Positions 17,445 through 26,907 of a DNA stretch of 47,078 nucleotides are shown one piece after another. The notes under the pieces are model-generated. The model searched no databases. It had not been told where the DNA came from and was given only the letters and a program-made list of their open reading frames with translations. The DNA comes from Bradyrhizobium sp. Its GTDB lineage: Bacteria; Pseudomonadota; Alphaproteobacteria; Rhizobiales; Xanthobacteraceae. The DNA lies in assembly GCF_004799445.1 (NCBI RefSeq), contig NZ_SSNA01000058.1, forward strand, positions 1 through 47,078, in the 5' to 3' direction. How positions within the stretch are numbered: the first letter of the stretch is position 1; each line of letters opens with the position of its first letter. The position numbers and the translations under genes were made by a program.

Positions 17445-17638
17445 CACTTCACCGATCGCCTCGGCTTTAGCCAAATCTCAGTCACGGCGCTCTCGATGAT
17501 GTGGCGCTGAACTCTTTTGCATTCTGGACAAGTAAACGTTCTCAAATCCTGGCCAGTGCAGCTCGGTTCAATCGCGGAGAGCTTCATGGGTGAACCGCAA
17601 GCCGTGCACTGTGGGCCCTGATTTTGTTTGTCGAGCAT
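17444..17638 (-). CDS. Small zinc-ribbon protein
   Basis: A 64-residue protein with CTAC (residues 11-14) and CPEC (~39-42), a four-Cys zinc ribbon, followed by the amphipathic tail HIIESAVTEIW. The ATG at 17638 gives MLDKQNQGPQC; the frame extends 26 codons further without support. It lies 10 bases after another zinc-ribbon gene and overlaps the next gene by one base. Ribbons of this size usually bind nucleic acid or another protein; no function is known to me. Confidence 0.7.
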   Translation of the reverse strand: MLDKQNQGPQCTACGSPMKLSAIEPSCTGQDLRTFTCPECKRVQRHIIESAVTEIWLKPRRSVK

Positions 17639-17648
17639 GGCATTTGCC

Positions 17649-17873
17649 TCAGTTCGGCGCTCTGAGTTCTCCGGAAAGCCATCCGATCGCCTTCGATTTG
17701 AAGGGATCCGATGCAACGACGATTATCTCAACGTGATCGCATTTGGGGCATTCGAACAATTGCTGTTCGAAACCAATTGGTCCTGGTGAAATGCGCTCCA
17801 GCATCATCCGCGTTTGGCAACGAGAACAGCGAGGACGCTCAATAGCGGTCAATGATTGTTGTAATCGGGGCAT
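17649..17873 (-). CDS. Small zinc-ribbon protein, first gene of the cluster
   Basis: A 74-residue protein with CSRC (~17-20) and CPKC (~42-45) in the same arrangement as its downstream neighbour, and the linker MMLERISPGPIGFEQQLFEC between them. The tail VVASDPFKSKAIGWLSGEL is a recognisable conserved pattern in Bradyrhizobium small proteins. The ATG at 17873 has AGGTGGGGAG upstream. The two ribbons look like diverged paralogues. Confidence 0.72.
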   Translation of the reverse strand: MPRLQQSLTAIERPRCSRCQTRMMLERISPGPIGFEQQLFECPKCDHVEIIVVASDPFKSKAIGWLSGELRAPN

Positions 17874-18048
17874 ACTCCCCACCTTGGATCAGGCGGGAGC
17901 ACAAAGCTCTCAGTCACCGGTAGATGCCGATGAGAGTCGGTGATCGAGCCATCATGCTCTCCCGAGTTCCGGCGCGGCTGGTCAATATCGCTCACTATCG
18001 AAGATTTAATGAATTGAAGAACCCGGGAATTCACGGCCGAAACAAGAA

Positions 18049-18077
18049 GCGGCCCAGCCTGGGGAAGCTGAGGCCGC
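18049..18077. other. Stable hairpin in the 17.9-18.2 kb gap
   Basis: GCGGCC-CAGC, an 8-base loop, GCTG-A-GGCCGC form a strong stem without a following T-run. It is the only structure I see in the 350-base gap between the zinc-ribbon cluster and the diguanylate cyclase. It could be a palindromic repeat or a transcript end; short ORFs here are not convincing. Confidence 0.35.
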
Positions 18078-18224
18078 CAATTAGATCGCGCGGATTAAAA
18101 TGCCTTCGATCAAGCATGAGCTTTATTGGTTGAACAGCAGGTACCGCGAACGTTAAAATAAGAGACATTATGGATTCAGCTTGTTAGCAATAGGCCGAAT
18201 TTTATCCGGTCGCGTTAGTGCTGC

Positions 18225-19775
18225 TTGAGCATATTGCCCGTAGCGTCCGCGCGTTATGACAAGACAGATCACCCCCCGCCCGTTTCGCCCAAAATCACAC
18301 CAGCGTTCCTGCGTTCGTCCTGGCTGAGCTGGACCATTGCTTTTGCCCTCTGCCTGTCCGCGGCCCTGGTCGGGATCGAGGCCTGGCAGATGTGGCATGT
18401 GCGCGAAGCCAGCCTGCGCAGCGCCGGGATCGTGACGGCGAGTCTGGCCGAATCGCTCTCCCAGCAGATCGAGAGCACGCTCAAGACAGCCGACACCGTC
18501 GTCGCCACGCTGGCGCAACGGGTCGAGGTCGAAGGCGCCAACCCCGAAACCCTGCAACGCCTCTACGGCCTGATGACGTCGCTCGCCTCGGCTCTGCCGG
18601 CGATCCATGAGATGGGCCTGACCGACAAGGACGGCAACGCCATCGTCAAATCGCTGGTTCTGCATCCGGTCGGCCTGAATTACCGGGAACGCGACTATTT
18701 CCGCTTTCTCAGCAGCCATGACACCCGCGACGCCTTCGTCGGGCAGCCGGTCAGGAGCAAGGTCGACGGCTCGATCAACATCACGGTATCGCGCCGGATC
18801 AATGCCATAGATGGCAGCTTCGCCGGGATCGTGGTGACGAGCGTGTCGATGAACTCCTTCCGCAAGCTGTTCGAAACGGTCCAGCTCAAATCCGGCGGTT
18901 TCATCAGCCTGGTCGCGGACAACGGCATGCTGCTCGCCAGCAGTCCGGATTCCTTCGGCGACGGCGAACTCGCAGCACTGGCCGCAGCCCCCGCCGGCGC
19001 GCTCGAATATCTGTCGCCCAAGGACGGCGTCAACCGGGTCGGAGCGTCCAGCCATCTGCCGCATTATCCCATGACCGCCATGGTCGCCGAGAACAGCTCG
19101 ACGGTGTTGAGCGAATGGTACGGCCAGTTGCGGGTGCATGGCGCGATCGTGCTGAGCATCCTGATGGTGATCGGCGTGCTGGGCTATCGGGTCGATCAGG
19201 CCAATCGGGCCACGCGGCTGCAGGCCCTGAGCGACGGGCTGACGGGGCTGGCCAACCGCCGCTGCTTCGACGAGACCATCGCGCGCGAGTTCCAGCGCGC
19301 GGCGCGCAACGGGCAGCCGCTGTCGCTGATCATGGTGGATATCGACCTCTTCAAGACCTTCAACGACGAATATGGTCACCCGGCCGGCGACGCCTGCCTG
19401 TGCGCCATCAGCGCCGCGGTGCAGGGCGTGCTGCGCCGGCCGGGCGACATGGCCGCGCGCTACGGCGGCGAGGAATTTGCGATCCTGCTCCCGGAAACCG
19501 ACCTTGCCGGCGCCGTCCAGATCGCCGGCGACATGCAGGCCGCCATCCGTGCGCTGGCGATCCGGCACGAGGCCGGCCCGCTCGGCGTCGTGACGCTGAG
19601 CGCGGGTGTGGCGTCCTGTAATCCGGGACGTTTGGCCGCAACGCCGGCGTGGCTGGTCGAGGCGGCCGATGCGGCCCTCTACCAGGCCAAGGCGCTGGGC
19701 CGCAACACCGTCACGGTCCGTGCGAACGTCGAGATCGCCGCGCCCGCCGCCATCGCGCGCAAAAACGCCGCGTAA
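18225..19775 (+). CDS. Membrane diguanylate cyclase with periplasmic Cache-like sensor
   Basis: A 516-residue enzyme making cyclic di-GMP from two GTP. TM1 is ~30-52, and a periplasmic Cache-like sensor of ~250 residues follows, with LRSAGIVTASLAESLSQQIE and a RERDYFRF segment typical of dCache domains. TM2 is ~303-323 and the GGDEF domain ~340-505. The active loop is GGEEF at 414-418. An RxxD product-inhibition site (R405-D408) lies just before it, so the enzyme should be active and feedback-controlled. No EAL domain. The start is uncertain: TTG at 18225 is the best available and lacks a clear ribosome site. The sensed ligand is unknown. Confidence 0.87.
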   Translation: MSILPVASARYDKTDHPPPVSPKITPAFLRSSWLSWTIAFALCLSAALVGIEAWQMWHVREASLRSAGIVTASLAESLSQQIESTLKTADTVVATLAQRVEVEGANPETLQRLYGLMTSLASALPAIHEMGLTDKDGNAIVKSLVLHPVGLNYRERDYFRFLSSHDTRDAFVGQPVRSKVDGSINITVSRRINAIDGSFAGIVVTSVSMNSFRKLFETVQLKSGGFISLVADNGMLLASSPDSFGDGELAALAAAPAGALEYLSPKDGVNRVGASSHLPHYPMTAMVAENSSTVLSEWYGQLRVHGAIVLSILMVIGVLGYRVDQANRATRLQALSDGLTGLANRRCFDETIAREFQRAARNGQPLSLIMVDIDLFKTFNDEYGHPAGDACLCAISAAVQGVLRRPGDMAARYGGEEFAILLPETDLAGAVQIAGDMQAAIRALAIRHEAGPLGVVTLSAGVASCNPGRLAATPAWLVEAADAALYQAKALGRNTVTVRANVEIAAPAAIARKNAA

Positions 19776-19951
19776 GCCCGTCGCGAGCCGGCCAATTGCG
19801 CGGTACCAGCCGGTCGGTTCATCCGGCAATACCCTGAATACCCACTATTGGCTTGCCAGGACCCATTTGCACGGCATCGGCTCCATCATAACCCGGCTTG
19901 CGCCTATTTCGGGCCTTGACGGTGGAGGGCTTCGCCAGTTCAGTTGAAGCC

Positions 19952-20368
19952 ATGATCCAGCTCCGACCCATCGCGCTTGTTCTCCTGATGGCCACGACGT
20001 CGCCGGCGTTCGCCGAGACGATGAGCTTTGAAAGCGCCGCGGCGATGCTGGGCGAAAGCTGTGGCAAGGATATCGACGCCAATTGCTTCGGCGTTAACTT
20101 CGATGCGCCTCGCCTGAAGGAGTGCCTCACCCGCAACCAGGATACGGTTTCGCCGCAGTGCAGGGCCGACTACGGCAGAGCCTTCGATGCGATCCAGAAG
20201 CGCGTGGCGGCGCGCGCGGCGTTCGCCAAGATGTGCGAGCGCGATCAAAAAAAATACTGCGCTGACGCGCAGAACGTCTTCGTCGACGTTCTCGCATGCC
20301 TGTTGAAAGGTCCGCGCGGGATGACCTTGAACTGCAACAAGGCGATCAGCGAGGCGGGGTATCGCTGA
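19952..20368 (+). CDS. Secreted Cys-rich protein with two GLG1/FGFR-type repeats
   Basis: A 138-residue exported protein. The signal peptide MIQLRPIALVLLMATTSPAFA is cut before ETMS. Two repeats follow, each with the pattern C-x(n)-C-x(12-17)-CL-x(n)-C: the first spans CGKDIDANC to QC (~37-73), the second CERDQKKYC to NC. This matches the Cys-rich repeat family first known from Golgi GLG1, which also occurs in alphaproteobacteria. Four cysteines per repeat suggest disulfides in the periplasm. Its stop overlaps the next gene's ATG (TGATG), so it is co-translated with the OmpA-like protein. Confidence 0.78.
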   Translation: MIQLRPIALVLLMATTSPAFAETMSFESAAAMLGESCGKDIDANCFGVNFDAPRLKECLTRNQDTVSPQCRADYGRAFDAIQKRVAARAAFAKMCERDQKKYCADAQNVFVDVLACLLKGPRGMTLNCNKAISEAGYR

Positions 20369-20967
20369 TGCAACCAGGCAAGAAAGCCCGGCGCGACATG
20401 GCTCTGTTGACGGTCTGCCTGATGGTCGCGATGCCGGTGGCTGCAGCGTTGGCGCAGGCGGTTGTCACGACGGAAAACATGGTCAGTCAACTCGCCGATC
20501 TGGAAACCACGGCAGAGTTGGATGCCGCGGTGCTGCGCCAGCAGGCTTCCGATCGCGTCAAGTCGAAGGTCGATGCCGTCGCATTGAAGCGGCCGCCGGT
20601 CGCCGCTCAACTGCGCAAGCTGCCGCATCTCAATCTGGATATCCAGTTCAACCCCGATTCTCCGGTCATCAGGCCTGATTCCTACCGAATGCTCGGGCGC
20701 ATTGCCGACGCCTTCGCCGATCCCAGGATGCTGCCCTATGGCTTCCTGATCGTCGGCCATACCGAGTCGACGGGTAAGCGTGAATACAATCTGACCTTGA
20801 GCCAAAGACGCGCCGATTCGATCCGTGACGTATTGGTGACGACCTTCAAAATCTCGCCAAAACGCATTCAGGCGGTCGGTCTGGGCGAAGAGCAATTGCT
20901 GGATCCCGAGCATCCGAAAGCGCCGGTCAACCAGCAGATCCAGATTGTGACCGCCAGGAAGCTGTAG
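20368..20967 (+). CDS. OmpA-family C-terminal domain protein
   Basis: A 199-residue envelope protein. The signal or anchor helix is MALLTVCLMVAMPVAAALAQA, residues ~30-85 form a helical spacer, and ~90-199 are the OmpA/Pal peptidoglycan-binding domain. The domain shows LDIQFNPDSPVIRPDSYRML, the GHTES loop and LSQRRADSIRDVL with the Arg that normally contacts the diaminopimelate carboxylate. The terminal NQQIQIV replaces the usual NRRVEI, losing one expected Arg. It overlaps the Cys-rich gene by one base and probably acts with it at the cell wall. Confidence 0.86.
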   Translation: MQPGKKARRDMALLTVCLMVAMPVAAALAQAVVTTENMVSQLADLETTAELDAAVLRQQASDRVKSKVDAVALKRPPVAAQLRKLPHLNLDIQFNPDSPVIRPDSYRMLGRIADAFADPRMLPYGFLIVGHTESTGKREYNLTLSQRRADSIRDVLVTTFKISPKRIQAVGLGEEQLLDPEHPKAPVNQQIQIVTARKL

Positions 20968-21204
20968 CGGCGGGCGCGGGAAGCGGCACGCGCCCACAGC
21001 GATGGCTCCCTGTCGCTCGCAAAGCCGCCCCGCAAGCAACCCGAACTCTGCTCCATGGGACCGCATTTTTGTCAGGCGATGTGAGCTGGTTCACAGCCCC
21101 CAAGCACGGGGTGGGCTACCAATGCCAGACGGCCCGATTCTAAAGGGTTGTGATCGGGAGCCCGCCATGGCGGCCCTCACCTCAACGCAAACCCGGTGGC
21201 GGCG

Positions 21205-21417
21205 ATGCATCGCGACTTCAGCAAATATATCTCGACAAATGACGACAGGCTGACCTTTCGCAAATGGAGAAACAGCTATGGGCTTTTCTACGGGTTGGCT
21301 TTGCTGCTTCTGGTCAGCTTCGTAGCCGTTCAAAGCCGATCAACGGGTATGCCGCACCAGGCGACGGCGTCTGCCGCAAATACGACGGCCGCCATCGACA
21401 AGGGCCGTTTCCACTAA
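21205..21417 (+). CDS. Small single-span membrane protein
   Basis: A 70-residue protein with a charged N-terminus (MHRDFSKYISTNDDRLTFRKWRN), one transmembrane helix (GLFYGLALLLLVSFVAV) and a short Ala/Thr-rich tail. An in-frame GTG at 21196 is an alternative start. The basic patch before the helix predicts the N-terminus inside. I do not recognise it. It stands alone between convergent genes. Confidence 0.5.
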   Translation: MHRDFSKYISTNDDRLTFRKWRNSYGLFYGLALLLLVSFVAVQSRSTGMPHQATASAANTTAAIDKGRFH

Positions 21418-21439
21418 TGTCCCGTGCGCCTTGCCGCGC

Positions 21440-21661
21440 TCAAAGCCCGGTGAACCCGGCCTTCACTGGATCGCTTGAACCGTCAAGTTCGCGCAAATAT
21501 GTCAGCCCGCACACCGTGAGCCGATGCATGTCCCTCTCGCCGGCCTCGAACAGCGTGGTGACGTAATCCGTCACCTTGGCGCGCGCGTCGGCGCTGGCCG
21601 CAGCGGAGCGGTTCAACAACAGATCGTAGGTCATCATGATACGGTCGATGGCGGCTTCCAT
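21440..21661 (-). CDS. Small helical protein, unknown function
   Basis: A 73-residue acidic protein (MEAAIDRIMMTYDLLLN...) predicted to be mostly helical, with the segment VTDYVTTLFEAGERDMHRLTVCGLTYLREL. AGAGGA lies before the ATG. It follows the next gene upstream by 14 bases and is probably co-transcribed with it. I recall similar short proteins in Bradyrhizobium but no function. Confidence 0.65.
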   Translation of the reverse strand: MEAAIDRIMMTYDLLLNRSAAASADARAKVTDYVTTLFEAGERDMHRLTVCGLTYLRELDGSSDPVKAGFTGL

Positions 21662-21675
21662 GAAATCCTCTTTGG

Positions 21676-21900
21676 CTAAACCAGTTCTGCGGCTTCAAAC
21701 TTCGCGATCGCCTTGTTGGCGAGCCTGATCTTGTTGTATTCACCGCGATCGAACATCCACACGATGCTTTCGAGAAGCGCCTCGTTGGTGGCGAGGCTGT
21801 CGGGGATGACGCCGGTGCGGCGCAGATAATTCGCGGCGATGGCATAGGCATCGCCCACCACTTCGACGCTCATTACCCGCAATCCGCGCTCGATCAGCAT
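21676..21900 (-). CDS. Small conserved-type protein, unknown function
   Basis: A 74-residue protein (MLIERGLRVMSVEVVGDAYAIAANYLRRTG...) with a helical pattern and the basic C-terminal part IRLANKAIAKFEAAELV. The ATG at 21900 has AGGACAGG upstream; the open frame continues far upstream but those codons lie in the ldtR tail region on another frame and were trimmed. It forms a two-gene unit with the following small gene, downstream of ldtR. Confidence 0.65.
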   Translation of the reverse strand: MLIERGLRVMSVEVVGDAYAIAANYLRRTGVIPDSLATNEALLESIVWMFDRGEYNKIRLANKAIAKFEAAELV

Positions 21901-22096
21901 GGCCTGTCCTCCAACTTGGGAAGATAAGCCTGCCGCAGCGCAAAAGTTCCATTTCGGGAAACCGGTTTTTGCAGCGCCGAAAAGACAAAACGCACCGGCC
22001 CGGGAAAGCCGGACCAATGCGCTGGGGGAAGTCTCTGTTGTTGTTATTGATTGGCTGCCGGTCTTTTTCAGATCGCCGGCTTGGCCGAAAGAAATC

Positions 22097-22612
22097 TCAG
22101 AGCCGGTAGAGGATCTGGTCGGTCCAGAACCGCTCGAGCCGGTGCAGCGACTTGTTGAGGGTCGCGAACTCCTCGTTGGAGATGCCGCCGACCTGTTCGA
22201 CGGTCTTGACGTGCTTCTGGTAGAGCGCATCCACGATGCGGCGGATTTCCTGGCCCTGCGCGGTAAGGCGAATGCGGACCGAGCGGCGATCGACGCGCGA
22301 ACGCTGATGGTCGAGGAAGCCGAGTTCAACCAGCTTCTTCAGATTGTAGGAAACGTTGGAGCCGAGATAATAGCCGCGGGTGCGCAGCTCGCCGGCTGTC
22401 AGTTCCTTGTCGCCGATGTTATAGAGCAGCAGCGCCTGCACCGAATTGATGTCGGCGCGGCCGCGGCGATCGAATTCGTCCTTGATGACGTCGAGCAAAC
22501 GGCGATGCAGCCGTTCCACCAAAGTCAACGCTTCGAGATAGAGCGGCTGTACCGGAGTCTGACCCGGAGCGCGCTCGGCGGTTTCCACCGCCGTTGCAAC
22601 GGCTTTCATCAT
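22097..22612 (-). CDS. ldtR: MarR-family regulator, LdtR-like
   Basis: A 171-residue winged-helix regulator. After a short disordered lead, PLYLEALTLVERLHRRLLDVIKDEF forms the dimerisation helix. ADINSVQALLLYNIGDKELTAGELRTRGYYLGSNVSYNLKKL is the helix-turn-helix, and VDRRSVRIRLT the wing. The sequence GYYLGSNVSYNLKKLVELGF and the end RLERFWTDQILYRL match what I remember of LdtR, the regulator of L,D-transpeptidase genes in Liberibacter and Sinorhizobium. This window encodes two L,D-transpeptidases. AGGGGAAG precedes the ATG. Confidence 0.8.
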   Translation of the reverse strand: MMKAVATAVETAERAPGQTPVQPLYLEALTLVERLHRRLLDVIKDEFDRRGRADINSVQALLLYNIGDKELTAGELRTRGYYLGSNVSYNLKKLVELGFLDHQRSRVDRRSVRIRLTAQGQEIRRIVDALYQKHVKTVEQVGGISNEEFATLNKSLHRLERFWTDQILYRL

Positions 22613-22727
22613 GACACTTCCCCTGTTGTCGTTTTTATCGACTTATTCGACGAAACTTTGGTCCCGCCTGATAGCTTCAACTTAAGGGGCGCGTTTGAAG
22701 ATCAGCTTAAATAAGACAATAAAGAGA

Positions 22728-22979
22728 TCATGAATTTAAGACAGTGAATCGCGGATTAAGCCCACCGGACAAGGACTTTTCGCAACCTTTCATTGACGGT
22801 GCGCCCTCCCTGTTCACGCTTCGTTGGCGGTCGCTGTCGCATATGGGAACAGCTTCGTTCAAATTTGAAACGCCTGCGTAACAGGTGTGGCGGGACGTTA
22901 GGGTGACCGAAAAGTTACCGCGAAAATTCCAGAAATAATTTGTATAGGCTACCCCCGGCTTTTCGGAGATCGCATACAT
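22728..22979 (-). CDS. Doubtful small ORF upstream of ldtR
   Basis: An 83-codon open frame (MYAISEKPGVAYTNYFWNF...) in the ~520-base gap between ldtR and the DUF6163 gene. GGAAAAAG lies 3 bases before the ATG. It has no recognisable domain, an irregular composition and no signal. The same stretch holds the palindrome TTCAAATTTGAA (22858-22869), so the DNA may be regulatory rather than coding. Listed so the gap is described; I lean against it. Confidence 0.2.
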   Translation of the reverse strand: MYAISEKPGVAYTNYFWNFRGNFSVTLTSRHTCYAGVSNLNEAVPICDSDRQRSVNREGAPSMKGCEKSLSGGLNPRFTVLNS

Positions 22980-23048
22980 CTTTTTCCAATCGGCGGCGTG
23001 CTACCGGTCGACAGGTTGCTGGCGAACGAGAGCACCCTGGCGCGATCG

Positions 23049-23528
23049 CTATGGCGGTCGTTCCCGCGCCGCCATCCAGGCCAGAGCCAGATAGGCCGCC
23101 AGCATCACGGCTTCAAATCCAACCACCACCAGGCTGCCGCCGTAGATGCCCGGAAACATCAGCTCGATCACCGCCATCGACACCACGGTCGTCAGCCACA
23201 CCACCGCCCCCCACGGCGTCGCCAGCCAAAGTCCGACGGCGGCGACCAGTTCGATCACGGCGAAATACACGGTGGCGGTCTGCCAGGCCATCGGCTGGTT
23301 TTCGAAGGCTTCCTCTTCGCCGCCGATGAAGCCCGTCACCTGGGCCCAGTGGTAGAGCCCCTTGGCGACGGAGACGACCGCCATGATGCGCAGGAACAGC
23401 ACGAGCCTGCGGGTCCACACATTATCGTCGGATTCGATGCGTTCGGACGAAATCGCCGCCACCGACATGGCATGGTCCCGTGACGGGTCGCGCGTTGGGG
23501 TTTCGGACATCAGGGGAGTGCTGCTCAT
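23049..23528 (-). CDS. DUF6163-type membrane protein
   Basis: A 159-residue inner-membrane protein with four hydrophobic segments: LFLRIMAVVSVAKGLY, TATVYFAVIELVAAVGLWLA, AVVWLTTVVSMAVIELMF and VVVGFEAVMLAAYLALAWMA. The acidic N-terminal ~55 residues (SETPTRDPSRDH, SSERIESDDN) should be cytoplasmic. It matches my memory of the DUF6163 family of Rhizobiales. The start is uncertain: ATG at 23528 is used; 23510 and 23561 are alternatives. It is divergent from hemB, with a perfect palindrome between them. Confidence 0.7.
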   Translation of the reverse strand: MSSTPLMSETPTRDPSRDHAMSVAAISSERIESDDNVWTRRLVLFLRIMAVVSVAKGLYHWAQVTGFIGGEEEAFENQPMAWQTATVYFAVIELVAAVGLWLATPWGAVVWLTTVVSMAVIELMFPGIYGGSLVVVGFEAVMLAAYLALAWMAARERPP

Positions 23529-23543
23529 GACCTCAAGGATTAA

Positions 23544-24764
<1,221 letters not shown>

Positions 24765-24784
24765 CTGGACTGCTTGCGTTCGGG

Positions 24785-25120
24785 CTAGCCGGCGAGTGCG
24801 CTCACATAGGCGCGCGCTTCTTCCGCAAGCGCCAGCCATTCGCGCGCGCTGTTCGGCCCGACCGTCACCCACTCCTTCTTGGCGCGACCGGCGCCGGTTG
24901 AAAACCGCGTGCCCTTTTTCGACTTCACCAGGACATCGACGCGGGCTTCAGGCAATTTCAGAAGCAGCCGGCCCTTGGTCAGGGAGGCAAAGATCTTGCC
25001 GTTGACCTTCAGCGCGTTCGAACCAAAGCCCTTCGACCGGCCGGCGTCGGATTTGCCGGCGTAGCGGGCGGCGACCGCGCGGTAAAAGTCCTCAGCGGAG
25101 GCGTTGGCTTGTTTCGGCAT
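24785..25120 (-). CDS. TfoX/Sxy N-terminal-like domain protein
   Basis: A 111-residue protein; residues ~10-85 resemble a TfoX N-terminal domain (RYAGKSDAGRSKGFGSNALKVNGKIFASLTKGRLLLKLPE). The lone domain without the C-terminal half is common in alphaproteobacteria, where a competence role is not established. A MmcQ/YjbR-like fold is the alternative reading. It is convergent with hemB (20-base gap). The ATG at 25120 lies at the natural domain start; the longer frame upstream is non-coding. Confidence 0.65.
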   Translation of the reverse strand: MPKQANASAEDFYRAVAARYAGKSDAGRSKGFGSNALKVNGKIFASLTKGRLLLKLPEARVDVLVKSKKGTRFSTGAGRAKKEWVTVGPNSAREWLALAEEARAYVSALAG

Positions 25121-25338
25121 GCACCGGGCCCCTGAGGTTTGCCGGGATCTCGATTGTTCTCGAACAATACCGCCAAGCCCGATGACGGCAACGCGCATCC
25201 TTTCGGCCAAACCATGCGGCCCAGGCGCCCCGGCCGCGGAATCGCCGGAATATTGCTGCCTGTTAATGATCCCGGGACTTGCGGCATGGCGGCGGGTTCC
25301 CATGTCCTGCGCAGGGCACCCTTCTTGGAGGACGGACC

Positions 25339-25890
25339 ATGTCAGACAGCGGTTCTGGAAATACCGGCGGCGGCTACTACGGCGGCGGGACAAATTTTCA
25401 GGCGCATGCCTTCGATCCGCTGTCGCAGCCCGAACTGTTTCGCGGCGTGCTGACGCGGCGGGTGTTCGCGTTCCTGATCGACCTCGTGGTGCTGTCGGTC
25501 CCCGTGATCGTGGGCTACCTGTTTATCGCCGTGTTCGGGCTGATCACGCTGGGGCTCGGCTGGGCCCTGTTCTGGCTGGCATGGCCGGCCTCGATCATCT
25601 GGGCCATCCTTTACTACGGCGCCTCGATTGGCGGGCCCTATTCGGCGACGCTCGGCATGCGCGTGATGGATCTGGAACTGCGTACCTGGTACGGGGCGCC
25701 CGGTTATTTTGTTCTGGGCGCCACGCATGCGGTGCTGTTCTGGATTTCGATATCGTTTCTGTCGCCGCTGGTGCTGCTGGTCGGGCTGTTTAACGGCCGG
25801 CGGCGCCTGCTGCACGACATCGTGCTGGGAACCGTTGTCATCAACAGCTCGGTCCGCAACCCGGTGGCGCAGCCGGCGCGAACATTTTGA
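25339..25890 (+). CDS. RDD-family membrane protein
   Basis: A 183-residue inner-membrane protein. A Gly/Tyr-rich N-terminus precedes the RDD signature RRVFAFLIDLVVLSVPVIVGYL, in which Arg and Asp sit in TM1. TM2 is GLGWALFWLAWPASIIWAILYY. GGPYSATLGMRVMDLEL is the conserved cytoplasmic loop and a third helix is FVLGATHAVLFWISISFLSPL. GGAGG lies 10 bases before the ATG. RDD proteins are mostly uncharacterised; some act in ion exchange. It precedes bpt on the same strand by ~100 bases. Confidence 0.85.
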   Translation: MSDSGSGNTGGGYYGGGTNFQAHAFDPLSQPELFRGVLTRRVFAFLIDLVVLSVPVIVGYLFIAVFGLITLGLGWALFWLAWPASIIWAILYYGASIGGPYSATLGMRVMDLELRTWYGAPGYFVLGATHAVLFWISISFLSPLVLLVGLFNGRRRLLHDIVLGTVVINSSVRNPVAQPARTF

Positions 25891-25992
25891 CCCCACGGCC
25901 ATGCCAGCAAACGGTTTGCAAACCAATTGACCGTTAGCCTCCATGGCGCGATGCTGGCTTGGCTTTGCCCTTTCGGAGACTGACGACATCCC

Positions 25993-26769
25993 GTGACCCA
26001 GCACTCGCGTGACACCCCGCAATTCTACCTGACGGCGCCCTCGCCCTGCCCGTATTTGCCGGGCCGCCACGAGCGCAAGGTGTTCACGCATCTGGTGGGC
26101 GAAAAGGCCGGCGACCTCAACGACCTCCTGACCCATGGCGGCTTCCGGCGAAGCCAGTCGATTGCCTATCGGCCGGCCTGCGACCAGTGCCGTGCCTGTG
26201 TCTCCATTCGCGTGATCGCCAACGAGTTCCGGCCGTCGCGCGGCTTTCGGAAGGTGCTGGCCCGCAATGCCGACATCATCGGCGAGCAGCGCAGCGCGGT
26301 GCCGACCTCGGAGCAATATTCGGTATTTCGTGCCTATCTCGACCAGCGGCACCGCCACGGCGGCATGGCCGACATGACCGTGCTCGATTACGCGATGATG
26401 GTGGAGGACAGCCACGTCGAAACCCGCATCATCGAATACCGCCGCCGCGGCACCGACAGCGGCATCACCGGGCGCGGCAATGGTCTGGTGGCGGTTGCGC
26501 TGACCGACGTGCTCAGCGACGGCCTGTCGATGGTGTATTCGTTCTTCGAACCGTCGGAGGAAGGCCGTTCGCTCGGCACCTTCATGATCCTCGACCACAT
26601 CACCCGCGCCCGCAGGCTGGGACTGCCCTATGTCTATCTCGGCTACTGGATCGAAGGCTCGAAGAAGATGGACTACAAGGGCCGCTTCCTGCCGCAGCAG
26701 CGCCTCGCGCCTTCCGGCTGGCTGCGGATCGACGCGTCAGGCGAAGTGACGAGCGAGCCGCAGGATTGA
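25993..26769 (+). CDS. bpt: Aspartate/glutamate leucyl-transferase (bacterial protein transferase)
   Basis: A 258-residue GNAT-fold enzyme that transfers leucine from Leu-tRNA to proteins with N-terminal Asp or Glu, marking them for ClpAP. The conserved N-terminal Cys cluster is [11 protein letters not shown] (~60-70), preceded by [14 protein letters not shown]. The C-terminal core has [21 protein letters not shown] and [22 protein letters not shown], diagnostic of the ATE/Bpt family. It starts with GTG. An isolated gene with a dispersed repeat right after the stop. Confidence 0.95.
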   Translation: MTQHSRDTPQFYLTAPSPCPYLPGRHERKVFTHLVGEKAGDLNDLLTHGGFRRSQSIAYRPACDQCRACVSIRVIANEFRPSRGFRKVLARNADIIGEQRSAVPTSEQYSVFRAYLDQRHRHGGMADMTVLDYAMMVEDSHVETRIIEYRRRGTDSGITGRGNGLVAVALTDVLSDGLSMVYSFFEPSEEGRSLGTFMILDHITRARRLGLPYVYLGYWIEGSKKMDYKGRFLPQQRLAPSGWLRIDASGEVTSEPQD

Positions 26770-26777
26770 CTCAGGCC

Positions 26778-26880
26778 GTCATACCCCGCGCATGCGGGTA
26801 TCCAGTACGCTGCGGCTTCTCGATTTATCACCACCGTCTCTGGAATACTGGGTCGCCCGGTCAAGCCGGGCGATGATACC
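26778..26880. repeat. Dispersed palindromic repeat between bpt and mntH
   Basis: The element runs from GTCATACCCC to GATGATACC, with internal palindromes ATACCC/GGGTAT (26781-26801) and GCCCGG/CCGGGC (26855-26871). It belongs to the repeat class of Rhizobiales that starts GTCAT and ends ATGA-ACC. It lies between the convergent ends of bpt and mntH, where such repeats may stabilise or end transcripts. Confidence 0.7.
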
Positions 26881-26907
26881 GGTTTGTATTGCTGCATCCC
26901 GCAACCC

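Noticed and set aside
17849..18034. 61-codon minus frame upstream of the zinc-ribbon cluster
   Set aside because: No ribosome site or motif, and it overlaps the leader of the zinc-ribbon gene.
18168..19829. 553-codon minus-strand frame opposite the diguanylate cyclase
   Set aside because: No recognisable motif; the plus frame has membrane helices, RxxD and GGEEF.
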